This document shows positions 39,275 through 48,013 of a DNA stretch of 54,114 nt, piece by piece. Source of the DNA: Cyclobacteriaceae bacterium (lineage in GTDB: Bacteria; Bacteroidota; Bacteroidia; Cytophagales; Cyclobacteriaceae); the NCBI GenBank assembly GCA_016787565.1, contig JAEUUG010000014.1, positions 1-54,114 on the forward strand. Reading direction: 5' to 3'. Under the pieces are notes generated by a model. It worked only from the letters and a program-made list of their open reading frames with translations. It did no database searches and was not told the DNA's origin. The translations under genes and the position numbers were made by a program. Position 1 is the first letter of the stretch. Every line of letters starts with the position of its first letter.

Positions 39275-41527
39275 CTATTCAACGCTCATCCTTCTAACAT
39301 GTGCTACCACGGCACGAAGTTTTCCATAGCCATATTGCCCCTGTAGCGTATCGTACAAATGCTTGGATGTAAAATCTGTTGGCAACAGTTTAATGGCATC
39401 GGTTATTTCATTCAATTCATCTTCGTTCACAAATTGCAAAATATCCAGATGAGAATTTTCAACGGCCTTGGCTAAATGCGTTTCTATCGTTCCCATGGTC
39501 AGGCTGCGTTCGTGGGCTATTTGTTCAGGAGACAATCCCGCATTAAAATAGTCCAGGGTAATATCAACTGTACTGCGGCCATCAGCTTTCTTCGACTTAC
39601 GCACCTTCCGAGGTTTTTTTCTGGTTCCGGCAGTAACACTACCTTCATATTGCTTTTGGACTTCTGCCACCATCGCCAGGCGTTCCTCATTTCTTTTCTG
39701 ATGAAGCGTTTCAAATTCAAACTCCTCGCGATTTTGTAAAATACCTTCTGTCAGGAGATACGCTTTATCTACTTCTTCCAGTTTTTTGTTCAGTGCCTGA
39801 TCTAACTCAGTTAGGTGATTGACATACGTTTTTACCCGCTTCATTTGCTTTACCAACTCCAGGTGCTCCAGCAACTGTCGCATGGTGCCCAGAAAAAAAG
39901 ACCGGTAGTAATTTCTTCCCCGTGCAATTCGTTCCAGCAACAAGGCATGGTTTCCTTCCAGCAACAAGTCTGTTAATTGCCTCCGGAATCGCTCCGAATT
40001 TACTTTTTCAGTCTGAATTGCTTCAGCAAGTTGGGTGAGAACAGGCTTCATAGTTTCCTCCGAAAAGCCTGATGACTCCTTCTCGTTTACATACAGTATA
40101 TTGTTCACGAGAGAACCAAAATCAAATATCCTGTCCAATTCATTTTGCAGGAATGACCGTTGCTCGGCTTTGATAACTTCGCCTAGCCGATGAGGCTGAT
40201 GATTTGCGCGCGCAAATGCAGCTACATGCTTATCGGTACTAATGGCTGAAGTCTGGATTCGCGTTCTAAGGATAAGTCCTTCGAGCGATCGAAGACGTGA
40301 TAGTGCCACATACACCTGACCATCGGCAAAAGCCTGCCCAACATCAATGATGGCCTTGTCGAATGTGAGTCCCTGACTCTTATGCACCGTAATGGCCCAC
40401 GCTAGTTTGATGGGATATTGTTCAAACGATCCGATAACCTCCTCTTCCAAGTCATGCGAAACATCATTTACCGTATATTTTTTATTTTCCCACCGCTCTT
40501 CCTTGAGCAGGTATTCCTCATTCGTTTCGGCCATTGTTACCCAAACTTCCTCATCGGAAATCTTTTTTACGGTAGCCAACTTTCCATTCACGTACTTCTT
40601 ATCTTCTGATGTATCATTGCGCACAAACATTACCTGAGCACCCTCCTTCAGTTCAAGTGTCGCCAATACCGGGTACATGCTCTCCGGGAATTCACCTTCA
40701 ATATGAGCATCAAAAAAAAACGATGGTGCCTGTAAATGTTGTAATGCTTTCTTGTTGAGGTCATCCGCTTTATAATTGTGGGTCGTTAACGTAATCACTT
40801 CTTTCACATTTGCGATTTCAGCTTCTGTGCGGTGATGTTGGTTGAGTAACATAATATCCTCGGTTGTTGCTGTGTTCGCCCGAAGGTTATTAAGAATGTT
40901 AATAAACTGCGGATCGTGTTGCCGAAAAATCTTCTCCAGCTCAATGTAAATCAGGGGCTCAAATTCCAAGGCCTTTGCCTCATAAAACCAAGGGCTTTTG
41001 TAGTAGCGGTGCAACACCTGCTGCTCATCATTTCTGACTACAGGGGGCAATTGAAACAGATCGCCAATGAACAATACCTGAACTCCACCAAAGCTCTTTC
41101 TGAAATTTCCACGTGCAGCCCGCATGCGGTAATCCATCGCATCCAGCAAGTCAGCGCGCAGCATACTCACTTCATCAATCACGAGCAGATCAATAGAACG
41201 AAGTACTTTTTTTCGCGCGCTAGTCAGCGGATGTTTCCGAGCCAATGTATGTTGGTTTAAAAAATTCCCTTCCGGTGAAAAATCTTCCGACAACGAACGA
41301 TCGGGTAAAAAAGTAGAAGGCGGCAGCAGAAACTGAGAGTGTATGGTAACGCCTCCGGCATTTAAGGCAGCAATACCCGTGGGCGCCACCACAATAAAAT
41401 TCTTATGGGTAACCTTGTTGAGATTCTTCAAAAAAGTAGTTTTACCTGTACCCGCTTTTCCAGTTAAAAAAATATGGCTGGAGGTAGTATTGAGGAAACG
41501 AACGGCTGTGGTCTGAATATCTTCCAT
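39275..41527 (-). CDS. Pif1/RecD-like helicase with C-terminal HTH domain
   Basis: A 750-residue SF1 helicase; the start at MEDIQTTAV is preferred over the frame from 41578. Walker A is GKAGTGKTTF near residue 24, motif Ia VAPTGIAALNAGG, Walker B LLVIDEVSML near 115, motif III FIGDLFQLPPV, and motif VI WAITVHKSQGLTF and VYVALSRLRS. After the helicase core (about 1-460) come a coiled region (about 540-620), a Lys-rich linker (KKPRKVRKSKK), and an HTH_40-type domain (about 660-750, TLDYFNAGLSPEQIAHERSL). It is likely a 5'-3' DNA helicase acting in repair or replication restart. No partners are encoded beside it. Confidence 0.9.
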   Translation of the reverse strand: MEDIQTTAVRFLNTTSSHIFLTGKAGTGKTTFLKNLNKVTHKNFIVVAPTGIAALNAGGVTIHSQFLLPPSTFLPDRSLSEDFSPEGNFLNQHTLARKHPLTSARKKVLRSIDLLVIDEVSMLRADLLDAMDYRMRAARGNFRKSFGGVQVLFIGDLFQLPPVVRNDEQQVLHRYYKSPWFYEAKALEFEPLIYIELEKIFRQHDPQFINILNNLRANTATTEDIMLLNQHHRTEAEIANVKEVITLTTHNYKADDLNKKALQHLQAPSFFFDAHIEGEFPESMYPVLATLELKEGAQVMFVRNDTSEDKKYVNGKLATVKKISDEEVWVTMAETNEEYLLKEERWENKKYTVNDVSHDLEEEVIGSFEQYPIKLAWAITVHKSQGLTFDKAIIDVGQAFADGQVYVALSRLRSLEGLILRTRIQTSAISTDKHVAAFARANHQPHRLGEVIKAEQRSFLQNELDRIFDFGSLVNNILYVNEKESSGFSEETMKPVLTQLAEAIQTEKVNSERFRRQLTDLLLEGNHALLLERIARGRNYYRSFFLGTMRQLLEHLELVKQMKRVKTYVNHLTELDQALNKKLEEVDKAYLLTEGILQNREEFEFETLHQKRNEERLAMVAEVQKQYEGSVTAGTRKKPRKVRKSKKADGRSTVDITLDYFNAGLSPEQIAHERSLTMGTIETHLAKAVENSHLDILQFVNEDELNEITDAIKLLPTDFTSKHLYDTLQGQYGYGKLRAVVAHVRRMSVE

Positions 41528-41698
41528 AACTGGGATAAATAATAGATCGCTGAAACAAAACGGGGCAGGAAGATACAACCGTAAACCAATTTCTTAAAAC
41601 AACACCCGGTCTAATAAAAATTACCGCACTACACGTGACAATAAAATTTTGAAGATTTGCCATCTTTAGGAAAAGATTTCTCTACATAATGCATACGC

Positions 41699-42676
41699 AT
41701 GACCTGCCTCCGTAGAATATTTTTCTCCACCCTTCTTGCTGCAACCACAATATTTTCCACAGCTCAACAGAAAATTAAGTTTGAGGATGCGCCTCCGTCT
41801 CCCCAGGTATTTGCGGAAACCTTCATCTCGACATCGCTTAATGAGCGTGATTTCGCTTTATCACCGGATGGCACCGAATTGTATTTTACAATCACGTTAC
41901 CACAATCGGCTTTTCAAACCATTGTAGTCAGTAAGCAAGAAAAGAAAGGGAAATGGTCAAAACCTGAAGTGGTTTCCTTTGCCGGAAATTTTAGTGACCT
42001 GGAACCCGCTCTTAGTGCCGATGGGAAAAAATTATACTTCGCCTCCAATCGTCCAGTGATGGGTAACTTGCCTAAGGACTTTGACATTTGGGTTGTTGAG
42101 CGTGTTGGTAAAAAATGGGGCGAACCAAAAAATTTAGGTGCATCCATCAATACGAAGAGTGATGAGTTTTATCCCTCCATTGCAAAAAGTGGTAATCTGT
42201 ATTTCACCGCGCAGTACAATGATGGTGTAGGTCATGAAGACATTTATATGGCAGCCTGGAAAAACAATGCCTATGAAAACCCTGTCCCGATGGATTCGGC
42301 CATCAACTCAAAAGGCTATGAGTTCAATGCTTTTGTCGATCCGGATGAACAGTTTATCCTTTTCACCGGCTATGGCCGAAAAGATGATAGTGGTCGGGGT
42401 GATTTATATATGAGCGTAAAAAATTCGAATGGTGAGTGGCAGCCCGCCAAAAATTTAAAGTTGCTTAATTCAACTTCATTAGACTACTGCCCGTCTGTCA
42501 GTCCAGATAAAAAAATCCTTTTCTTTACAAGTGAACGGTCGGTGCTTCCAACCTCCTTCGAAAGGCCCACATCCTACACCACGATTAAAGAACTTAACAA
42601 TAGTGTGTTGAACTCAAAAGGAAACATCTATTGGGTGCTTTTTGAAAACGTTATGAACGTGGTGCAAAGCGATTAA
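41699..42676 (+). CDS. PD40-type beta-propeller exported protein
   Basis: A 325-residue protein with a signal peptide (MTCLRRIFFSTLLAATTIFSTAQ). It contains repeated PD40/WD40-like blades: LSPDGTELYFTI, LSADGKKLYFASNRP, IAKSGNLYFTAQ, VDPDEQFILFTGYG and VSPDKKILFFTSERS, each about 50 residues apart. This suggests a five- or six-bladed propeller in the periplasm or on the outer membrane. Related domains precede OmpA-type peptidoglycan-binding regions, but none is present here. The stop shares the sequence TTAA with the convergent MarR gene stop. Confidence 0.85.
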   Translation: MTCLRRIFFSTLLAATTIFSTAQQKIKFEDAPPSPQVFAETFISTSLNERDFALSPDGTELYFTITLPQSAFQTIVVSKQEKKGKWSKPEVVSFAGNFSDLEPALSADGKKLYFASNRPVMGNLPKDFDIWVVERVGKKWGEPKNLGASINTKSDEFYPSIAKSGNLYFTAQYNDGVGHEDIYMAAWKNNAYENPVPMDSAINSKGYEFNAFVDPDEQFILFTGYGRKDDSGRGDLYMSVKNSNGEWQPAKNLKLLNSTSLDYCPSVSPDKKILFFTSERSVLPTSFERPTSYTTIKELNNSVLNSKGNIYWVLFENVMNVVQSD

Positions 42677-43122
42677 GCTCTCAGCTTATCCAAAATCCGG
42701 TTAAGTTCCTGAGCCTCCGGTTTGGTGATGCCCTTCAACACTTTCAGCCAGTCTGCTTCTTCGGTATCAATTTTTTTCAATACAGCTAATCCCTTATCGG
42801 TAATCGAAATATCCACCTGCCTGCGGTTGTTGTCGCATATTTCTCGTTTCACAAATCCCTTCTGTTTGAGTTTTTCAACCAGGCGTGTGGCGTTGCTGCT
42901 CTTGTCAATCATGCGACATGTAATATCGGCCAACATCATTTTTTGAGGGTAACTTCCCCGAAGTATGCGCAGCACATTAAATTGTTCAGGCGTAATACCA
43001 TAGGGTTTAAGTCGCGATGCATTAATGTTGTAGAGCCAACTACTGGTGAGCAAAATATTGACAGCCGCTTTTTCATAATCGTTCTGAAATTTCGGCTGCT
43101 TAATGTCCTGCTCAATACCCAT
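42673..43122 (-). CDS. MarR-family transcriptional regulator
   Basis: A 149-residue winged-helix dimeric regulator. The HTH includes GSYPQKMMLADITCRMIDKSSNATRLVEKLKQKGFV near residues 54-90, and the wing follows with CDNNRRQVDISITDKG. The start sits a few bases after the -7 box of its own promoter, so the transcript may be leaderless, and a palindrome suitable for MarR binding overlaps the -33 element. It follows the DoxX gene (55-bp gap) on the same strand and may regulate both. Its stop overlaps the PD40 stop by 4 bp. Confidence 0.92.
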   Translation of the reverse strand: MGIEQDIKQPKFQNDYEKAAVNILLTSSWLYNINASRLKPYGITPEQFNVLRILRGSYPQKMMLADITCRMIDKSSNATRLVEKLKQKGFVKREICDNNRRQVDISITDKGLAVLKKIDTEEADWLKVLKGITKPEAQELNRILDKLRA

Positions 43123-43126
43123 CGGG

Positions 43127-43156
43127 TAAAGGTATCAACAATAGTTGTAATAACAA
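43127..43156 (-). promoter_or_regulatory. MarR promoter with candidate autoregulatory operator
   Basis: On the minus strand TTG (43156-43154) lies 19 bp before TACCTTTA (43134-43127). The near-palindrome TTGTAATAACAA (43145-43156) covers the -33 element. The start codon (43122-43120) falls at the expected start of transcription. Confidence 0.55.
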
Positions 43157-43177
43157 TTAAAACACAGATAACGATTT

Positions 43178-43564
43178 CTAGTCGCTATGCGCCTGGATGA
43201 CCAACAAGGCTACAATCAATATAACACTATACTCCATACCACCCGTGCCAGCCCCCACAACAAACCAACCCTGGTTTAGGTGCACTAAAAGAATTCCTGT
43301 TACCAGTTCCACCATCCACACCATACTGATCCAACGGGTTGCATAATTGAAGAGCATGAAAACACCACCCAGCAATTCAAAAAGGGTTACACCCCAGGCT
43401 ATCGCTACGCCAATTTGTAATCCAAATGAATTCAGAAATTCTCCAAAGCCTCCCACCGTTCCCAAATACAAGCGTGCTACTGCATGCGCAATCATTGAGC
43501 CTGACACCATCAGCCGCAGAAAATAGATACTGTGTGACTTTGAAAGCAATATTGGAACCTTCAT
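43178..43564 (-). CDS. DoxX-family membrane protein
   Basis: A 128-residue inner-membrane protein with four hydrophobic segments. The start at MKVPILLSK is preferred over the longer frame from 43603. LRLMVSGSMIAHAVARLYLGTVGGFGEFLNSFG is typical of DoxX/DoxD proteins; a second segment has GVTLFELLGGVFMLF with the conserved Glu. Members associate with sulfur or thiol oxidoreductases and stress systems, but most have no known reaction. It precedes the MarR regulator on the same strand, which suggests local control. Confidence 0.88.
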   Translation of the reverse strand: MKVPILLSKSHSIYFLRLMVSGSMIAHAVARLYLGTVGGFGEFLNSFGLQIGVAIAWGVTLFELLGGVFMLFNYATRWISMVWMVELVTGILLVHLNQGWFVVGAGTGGMEYSVILIVALLVIQAHSD

Positions 43565-43665
43565 TATACACGATAAGTTCCTTAAAGTTTTCGGGCTGGG
43601 CAATACCCCTAGGCAGATTTTTCAATGTTGATTTCAATTCTTAATTTGAACACATATTAGGCATA

Positions 43666-44166
43666 ATGATCACGTATAGCGCCACCATTAAAAAATTTGA
43701 TAAGCAGGGCGAAAAAACAGGCTGGACATATATTGAAATCAGCGCAACCCAGGCCAAAAAATTAAAAGACTCCAAGGTTTCCTTCCGCGTGCGTGGGACG
43801 CTCGATGCTTATCAATTGGAAAAAGCTGCACTGTTGCCCATGGGTGATGGCAACTTCATTTTACCGATTAACGCAACAATCAGAAAAGCAACCGGCAAAC
43901 GACAAGGCGATAAATTAAAAGTATTACTGGAAGCAGATGATCGTAAATTTATAATATCGCCTGATCTTATCGCCTGCCTCAACGATGATCCGATGGCGTA
44001 CAGCAACTTTAAAAAACTTCCCGGATCACATCAACGCTACTTCAGCAAATGGGTAGACAGTGCAAAAACTTCTGCCACCAAAACAAAACGAATTATCATG
44101 GCGGTTACAGCGCTGGCAAAGAATCAGGGATACGGAGAAATGATTCGTGCGAACAGAAGCAGTTGA
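43666..44166 (+). CDS. DUF1905 and YdeI/OmdA-like protein
   Basis: A 166-residue cytoplasmic protein. Residues about 1-92 are a DUF1905 domain (KTGWTYIEISATQAKKL, then RVRGTLDAY, LPMGDGNFILPINATIRKATGKRQGD). The C-terminal part (about 105-165, ACLNDDPMAYSNFKKLPGSHQRYFSKWVDSAK) resembles the OmdA/YdeI bacteriocin-protection-associated region. Such fused proteins are common in soil and aquatic Bacteroidota and have no fixed role. It is a single-gene unit convergent with the DUF3052-like gene. Confidence 0.85.
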   Translation: MITYSATIKKFDKQGEKTGWTYIEISATQAKKLKDSKVSFRVRGTLDAYQLEKAALLPMGDGNFILPINATIRKATGKRQGDKLKVLLEADDRKFIISPDLIACLNDDPMAYSNFKKLPGSHQRYFSKWVDSAKTSATKTKRIIMAVTALAKNQGYGEMIRANRSS

Positions 44167-44174
44167 TGTTAGTG

Positions 44175-44654
44175 TTACTTCTTTTTTGCCTTCGCTTTCG
44201 TTGCCGATGCAACCTTCTTCTTACCCGTTTCACTCATGGCAAAACTCCGCGTCATAGACTTTATATGTTCAGCCTTCCGAAAGCGCAACGCACTCCAATC
44301 CGCATCAATGGCAACCAGGCGTACCGGTTCAAATCCGTGCTTGCCTAACTCATTCCATCCCGTATCACGATTGAAGTCGCAGGAATAATTTTTTGAGGAA
44401 CCCTTCGGATAGGCAAACCATAAAAGCGCATCACCTCCCAGTAAGGGAGTAATTTTTTTTGTCAACGAATCCACTTCGCTTTGCTTCGTTACAAAGGCGA
44501 GAAAAAATGCTACAGATTTCACTCCGGAAAGGGAAGTTTTAATACTGGCGAGATGAGCCACCTCGTTCATTTCCTTTTTAAAAATTTCAGGCGCATTGAT
44601 AATGTGCAACACTCCCTGATCCTTATAGTTGAGTTTCTTGAAAATAGCATTCAT
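44175..44654 (-). CDS. DUF3052-like protein
   Basis: A 159-residue cytoplasmic protein; the start at MNAIFKKLNY is preferred over the longer frame from 44729. The pattern NYKDQGVLHIINAPE, then VAFFLAFVTKQSEVDSL, LLWFAYPKGSSK, and GFEPVRLVAIDADWSALRFRK resembles DUF3052, whose members look like degenerate methyltransferase-type folds without a cofactor loop. The C-terminus is a Lys/Ala-rich tail (SATKAKAKKK) that may bind nucleic acid. It lies 8 bp from the convergent DUF1905 gene. Function is unknown. Confidence 0.7.
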   Translation of the reverse strand: MNAIFKKLNYKDQGVLHIINAPEIFKKEMNEVAHLASIKTSLSGVKSVAFFLAFVTKQSEVDSLTKKITPLLGGDALLWFAYPKGSSKNYSCDFNRDTGWNELGKHGFEPVRLVAIDADWSALRFRKAEHIKSMTRSFAMSETGKKKVASATKAKAKKK

Positions 44655-44775
44655 GGCTACGTATTTAATCCAATCAAATGTAGAAATAGAAAGGTGGCAA
44701 CCTGAATAACAAAACGGAAATTTTATCATCTTTATAGAGAATCATTACAATCAGAATAATGGGCTACACCTTTGG

Positions 44776-45537
44776 ATGAGTACTTTTAAAAATAAAACTG
44801 CAATCGTTACGGGATCCGGGCAGGGCATCGGGCTGGAAATTTGCCGGCAACTTGCTGCTCAGGGTGCAAGCATTATCCTGAACGATCGCGAAACAACATT
44901 AGCGGAAGAAGCAGCACGATCCATTAAACAAGAACATGGTATCTGCGTTCCCATGTCAGGTGATTGCGCGGATGTAAGCTTCATCCAGGAAATGATAGAT
45001 GAAGCTGTAAAACAATTTGGTCATGTTGATATCGCTATTGCCAATGCCGGGATTACCCTATTCGGAAATTTTCTGGAATACAAACCGGAAGACTTTGCCA
45101 CCGTAATGAAGGTGAACCTGGGCGGAAGTTTTTTTCTTGCACAACTGGCCGCGCGACAAATGAAAGAACAGGGAAATGGTGGAAGAATTTTATTCATGTC
45201 TTCTGTCACCGGGCACCAGGCCCACAAAAATCTGGCAGCGTATGGTATGAGCAAAGCTGCGCTCGAAATGCTGGCCAAAAATCTGGTCGAGGAAGTGTCC
45301 TGCTACAATATAACCGTTAATGCTATTGCTCCTGGAGCCACCATCACCGAACGAACCAGGAGTGATCCGGAATATGAAAAAATATGGTCGCGCATCACAC
45401 CCATTGGCAAGCCTGCCAGTACACACGATATTGCCAGTGCGGCTCTCTTTCTGGTATCGCCTCAGGCCGGCCATATCACCGGACAAACACTTGTGGTGGA
45501 TGGTGGCTGGACAAGTGTGAGTCCATCTCCTTATTAG
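44776..45537 (+). CDS. Short-chain dehydrogenase/reductase
   Basis: A 253-residue classical SDR. Cofactor motif TGSGQGIGLEICRQL at residues 12-26, NAGITLFG near 89, catalytic serine in MSSVTGHQAHKN and YGMSKAALEM near 155. The C-terminus GHITGQTLVVDGGWTS is typical of FabG-like enzymes. Substrate is unknown; proximity to the GH3 gene (101 bp downstream) might indicate sugar oxidation, but the gap contains its own promoter-like element. No acyl-carrier genes are near, so a fatty-acid role is unlikely. Confidence 0.9.
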   Translation: MSTFKNKTAIVTGSGQGIGLEICRQLAAQGASIILNDRETTLAEEAARSIKQEHGICVPMSGDCADVSFIQEMIDEAVKQFGHVDIAIANAGITLFGNFLEYKPEDFATVMKVNLGGSFFLAQLAARQMKEQGNGGRILFMSSVTGHQAHKNLAAYGMSKAALEMLAKNLVEEVSCYNITVNAIAPGATITERTRSDPEYEKIWSRITPIGKPASTHDIASAALFLVSPQAGHITGQTLVVDGGWTSVSPSPY

Positions 45538-45591
45538 AGAAAAATAGCAATTAAAATAATCATAAAGTTTTTCCGCCCACCCTCCGCTCAG

Positions 45592-45612
45592 GGTAAGTTT
45601 TTCTTACCTTCA
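45592..45612 (+). promoter_or_regulatory. Hairpin and -7-like element before GH3
   Basis: GGTAAG and CTTACC form a 6-bp inverted repeat around TTTTT (45592-45608). TACCTTCA (45605-45612), two mismatches from TAnnTTTG, overlaps the right arm, 25 bp before the GH3 ATG. It may be a repressor site or a structured leader; support is modest. Confidence 0.3.
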
Positions 45613-45637
45613 TCTCCCGAAATTAAATCCTTAAACC

Positions 45638-47950
45638 ATGTTTTGCATCCCAAAAAAAAATCTCTTACACGTTGCCGTTGTCGTGCTGCTCGTTGTTGGT
45701 TGCACTGTACCCGATTCTTCTAGAGAAGAGAAGTCGCTTTCGCTTTCAGAGAGACGACAATTCGAACGCAGTGATAACCCGGCCATCGAACAAAAAATTG
45801 ATGACCTGTTGCAGGAGATGACCATCGAAGAAAAAATTGGGCAAATGACACAGCTCAACAACTCCACCATTGTAACCGAATCTAATTGGGGTGCCGGCAG
45901 CGACTTGAGCATCACCACAAAAGTGGATACCGCGAAGCTGCGGAAAATTCTGCGCGAATATTATGTCGGATCATTTCTGAATGGTGTTGCCGAACCACCT
46001 GCAACGTGGTATCAGTTTTACAAAGACATTCAAGAAGTAAACATGGAAGTATCGCGTTTGAAAATACCGATCATCTATGGTGTTGATCATATGCACGGGC
46101 CAAATTACCTGGAAGGCGGAACAGTATTTCCGCATGCTCTCAACATGGCTGCAACCTATAACAATCAGTTCCCTGCTGATATGGCGCACGTCACAGCAAT
46201 TGAAACAGCTGATATCGGACATCAATGGCTTTTTGCTCCCGTGTTGGATCTGGCCCGCACTCCGTTGTGGGGCCGCTACTATGAAACCCTGGGCGAATCT
46301 CCCTATGTATCGAAGACGATGGCTTCCATTTATGTAAAAACCGTACAAGGAGAAACAGAAATTGCTCCGTACAAAATTGCTGCAACCGCCAAACATTTTC
46401 TTGGTTATTCCGATCCCAAATATGGTTGGGATCGCGGTGAAACCGACATGTCGGAACAAGCCATGTACGAATACCACGTGCCTTCCTTTAAAGCTGCTAT
46501 TGATGCCGGAATTAAAACCGTGATGGTGAACAGTGGCGAAGTAAATGGCGAACCGGTTCACGCTTCTACACGATTGCTCACCCAGCTTTTGCGCGATGAA
46601 TTAAAATTCAAAGGCGTTGTTGTAACCGACTGGGAAGACATCATTCGATTATACCGCAATCACCGAACAGCTGTTGATGAACGTGATGCAACCTACCAGG
46701 CCATCACGGCAGGAATTGATATGGCCATGACTCCTTACACCACTGATTTTGGCGATCAGCTTCGCGCACTGGTAAAAGAAGGAAAGATTAGCGAAGAACG
46801 AATTGATCTATCCGTATCGCGCATCCTGCGAATGAAACTGGAAATTGGTTTGTTCGAAAATCCTTATCCGCGCAATGATCGGTTTAACCGGATTGGTTCA
46901 CCTGAAAATCGTGCGAAAGCATTGGAGGCTGCACGCGAATCCATCGTGTTGATGAAGAATGACAATACACTTCCCCTTGATCCATCAAAAATCAAAAACC
47001 TTGTGGTTGCCGGACCAAATGCCAATTCAAAAAGTGCCCTGGGTGGAGGATGGACCTTGCGCTGGATGACCAGCGATGAAACACTTTACCCGAAAGAGAT
47101 GCATACGGTTTTCACCGGATTGCAAAAAGAATTTTCCGGTTCACGTGTAACCCTTGCGGTCAATGCAAATGAACTGAAAGCACAGGGATCAAAAGCTGAT
47201 GCCATTGTGGTAGTTGTAGGTGAGCCTGCCTATTCAGAAGGCTTCGGAAGCATTCAGGACATTAACCTGCCCGAAGATCAGTTGGCGTTGGTGCAACTAG
47301 CACAAGCCACCAAGAAACCTGTGATTCTCGTCATGATCAGTGGAAGACCACGCGTGATTACGAAAATTTATGAGGGCTGTAATGCTGTTCTTTTTGGCGG
47401 ACTACCCGGCTTTGAAGGCGGGCAAACTGTAGCCGAAATCATTAGCGGAAAGGTAAATCCCAGCGCGAAAATGAGTTTCAACTTTCCCAAAGAAGTCAAT
47501 CGTTTAGTGCCCCACAATCACAAGATCAGTGAAGTATTGCTGGCGCATGAAATTCCAAATCCGATTTGTCTGGTTCCGTTCGGATCGGGATTAAGCTACA
47601 CCACGTTTGTGTACAGTCCTGTCACCTTGAGTGATTCGGTAATCACTTCCGATTCAGGAGAAATCAAAGCAACCATAACGGTAAAAAATACGGGGAATCG
47701 TGAAGGTAAAGAAGCTGTGCTGTGGTTTCTGCACGATGAGGTGGCAAGTCTTTCACGCCCCGTTCGTGATTTAAAATTTTACGACAAGAAAGTAATCAAG
47801 CCTGGTGAGTCTACTGAGTTCTCCTTCATTATTCGTCCCAATGAAAGCTTATCATTCCCGGATAAAACAGGTACGCAGTTGCTCGAAGATGGATACTTTA
47901 CACTAACCGTAGGCAATCAAAAAGCAAGATTTCAATTGAAGAGAAAATAA
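45638..47950 (+). CDS. GH3 family beta-glucosidase-like lipoprotein
   Basis: A 770-residue exported enzyme with a lipoprotein signal (VVLLVVGC, Cys at 22). The GH3 N-terminal barrel (about 60-390) has IPIIYGVDHMHGPNYLEGGTVFPH, KHFLGYSDPKYGWDRGET and the nucleophile Asp in GVVVTDWEDI (about 331). The GH3 C-terminal alpha/beta sandwich (about 420-650) and a fibronectin-III-like tail (about 690-770) follow. This is the full layout of exo-acting beta-glucosidases on beta-glucans or oligosaccharides. It is a single-gene unit followed by a strong terminator. Exact linkage specificity cannot be read. Confidence 0.92.
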   Translation: MFCIPKKNLLHVAVVVLLVVGCTVPDSSREEKSLSLSERRQFERSDNPAIEQKIDDLLQEMTIEEKIGQMTQLNNSTIVTESNWGAGSDLSITTKVDTAKLRKILREYYVGSFLNGVAEPPATWYQFYKDIQEVNMEVSRLKIPIIYGVDHMHGPNYLEGGTVFPHALNMAATYNNQFPADMAHVTAIETADIGHQWLFAPVLDLARTPLWGRYYETLGESPYVSKTMASIYVKTVQGETEIAPYKIAATAKHFLGYSDPKYGWDRGETDMSEQAMYEYHVPSFKAAIDAGIKTVMVNSGEVNGEPVHASTRLLTQLLRDELKFKGVVVTDWEDIIRLYRNHRTAVDERDATYQAITAGIDMAMTPYTTDFGDQLRALVKEGKISEERIDLSVSRILRMKLEIGLFENPYPRNDRFNRIGSPENRAKALEAARESIVLMKNDNTLPLDPSKIKNLVVAGPNANSKSALGGGWTLRWMTSDETLYPKEMHTVFTGLQKEFSGSRVTLAVNANELKAQGSKADAIVVVVGEPAYSEGFGSIQDINLPEDQLALVQLAQATKKPVILVMISGRPRVITKIYEGCNAVLFGGLPGFEGGQTVAEIISGKVNPSAKMSFNFPKEVNRLVPHNHKISEVLLAHEIPNPICLVPFGSGLSYTTFVYSPVTLSDSVITSDSGEIKATITVKNTGNREGKEAVLWFLHDEVASLSRPVRDLKFYDKKVIKPGESTEFSFIIRPNESLSFPDKTGTQLLEDGYFTLTVGNQKARFQLKRK

Positions 47951-47969
47951 TGGATTGAACGTTCCATAT

Positions 47970-48009
47970 AAAAGCTTCGGGAGAACATTAACCCGGAGCT
48001 TTTTATTTT
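47970..48009. terminator. Bidirectional terminator between GH3 and DnaJ-KTSC genes
   Basis: AAAAGCTTCGGG (47970-47981) pairs with CCCGGAGCTTTT across a 10-nt loop (one mismatch in the stem). T-rich sequence follows on the plus strand, and A-rich flanks give U residues on the minus strand. It lies 19 bp after the GH3 stop and ends 5 bp before the convergent gene's stop. Confidence 0.75.
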
Positions 48010-48013
48010 CAAC

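Noticed and set aside
43377..43637. An 86-residue open frame upstream of and overlapping DoxX, with a protein-like first 27 residues
   Set aside because: It is mostly out of frame with DoxX, its second half is low-quality antisense-like composition, and no family is recognisable. DoxX itself is complete without it.
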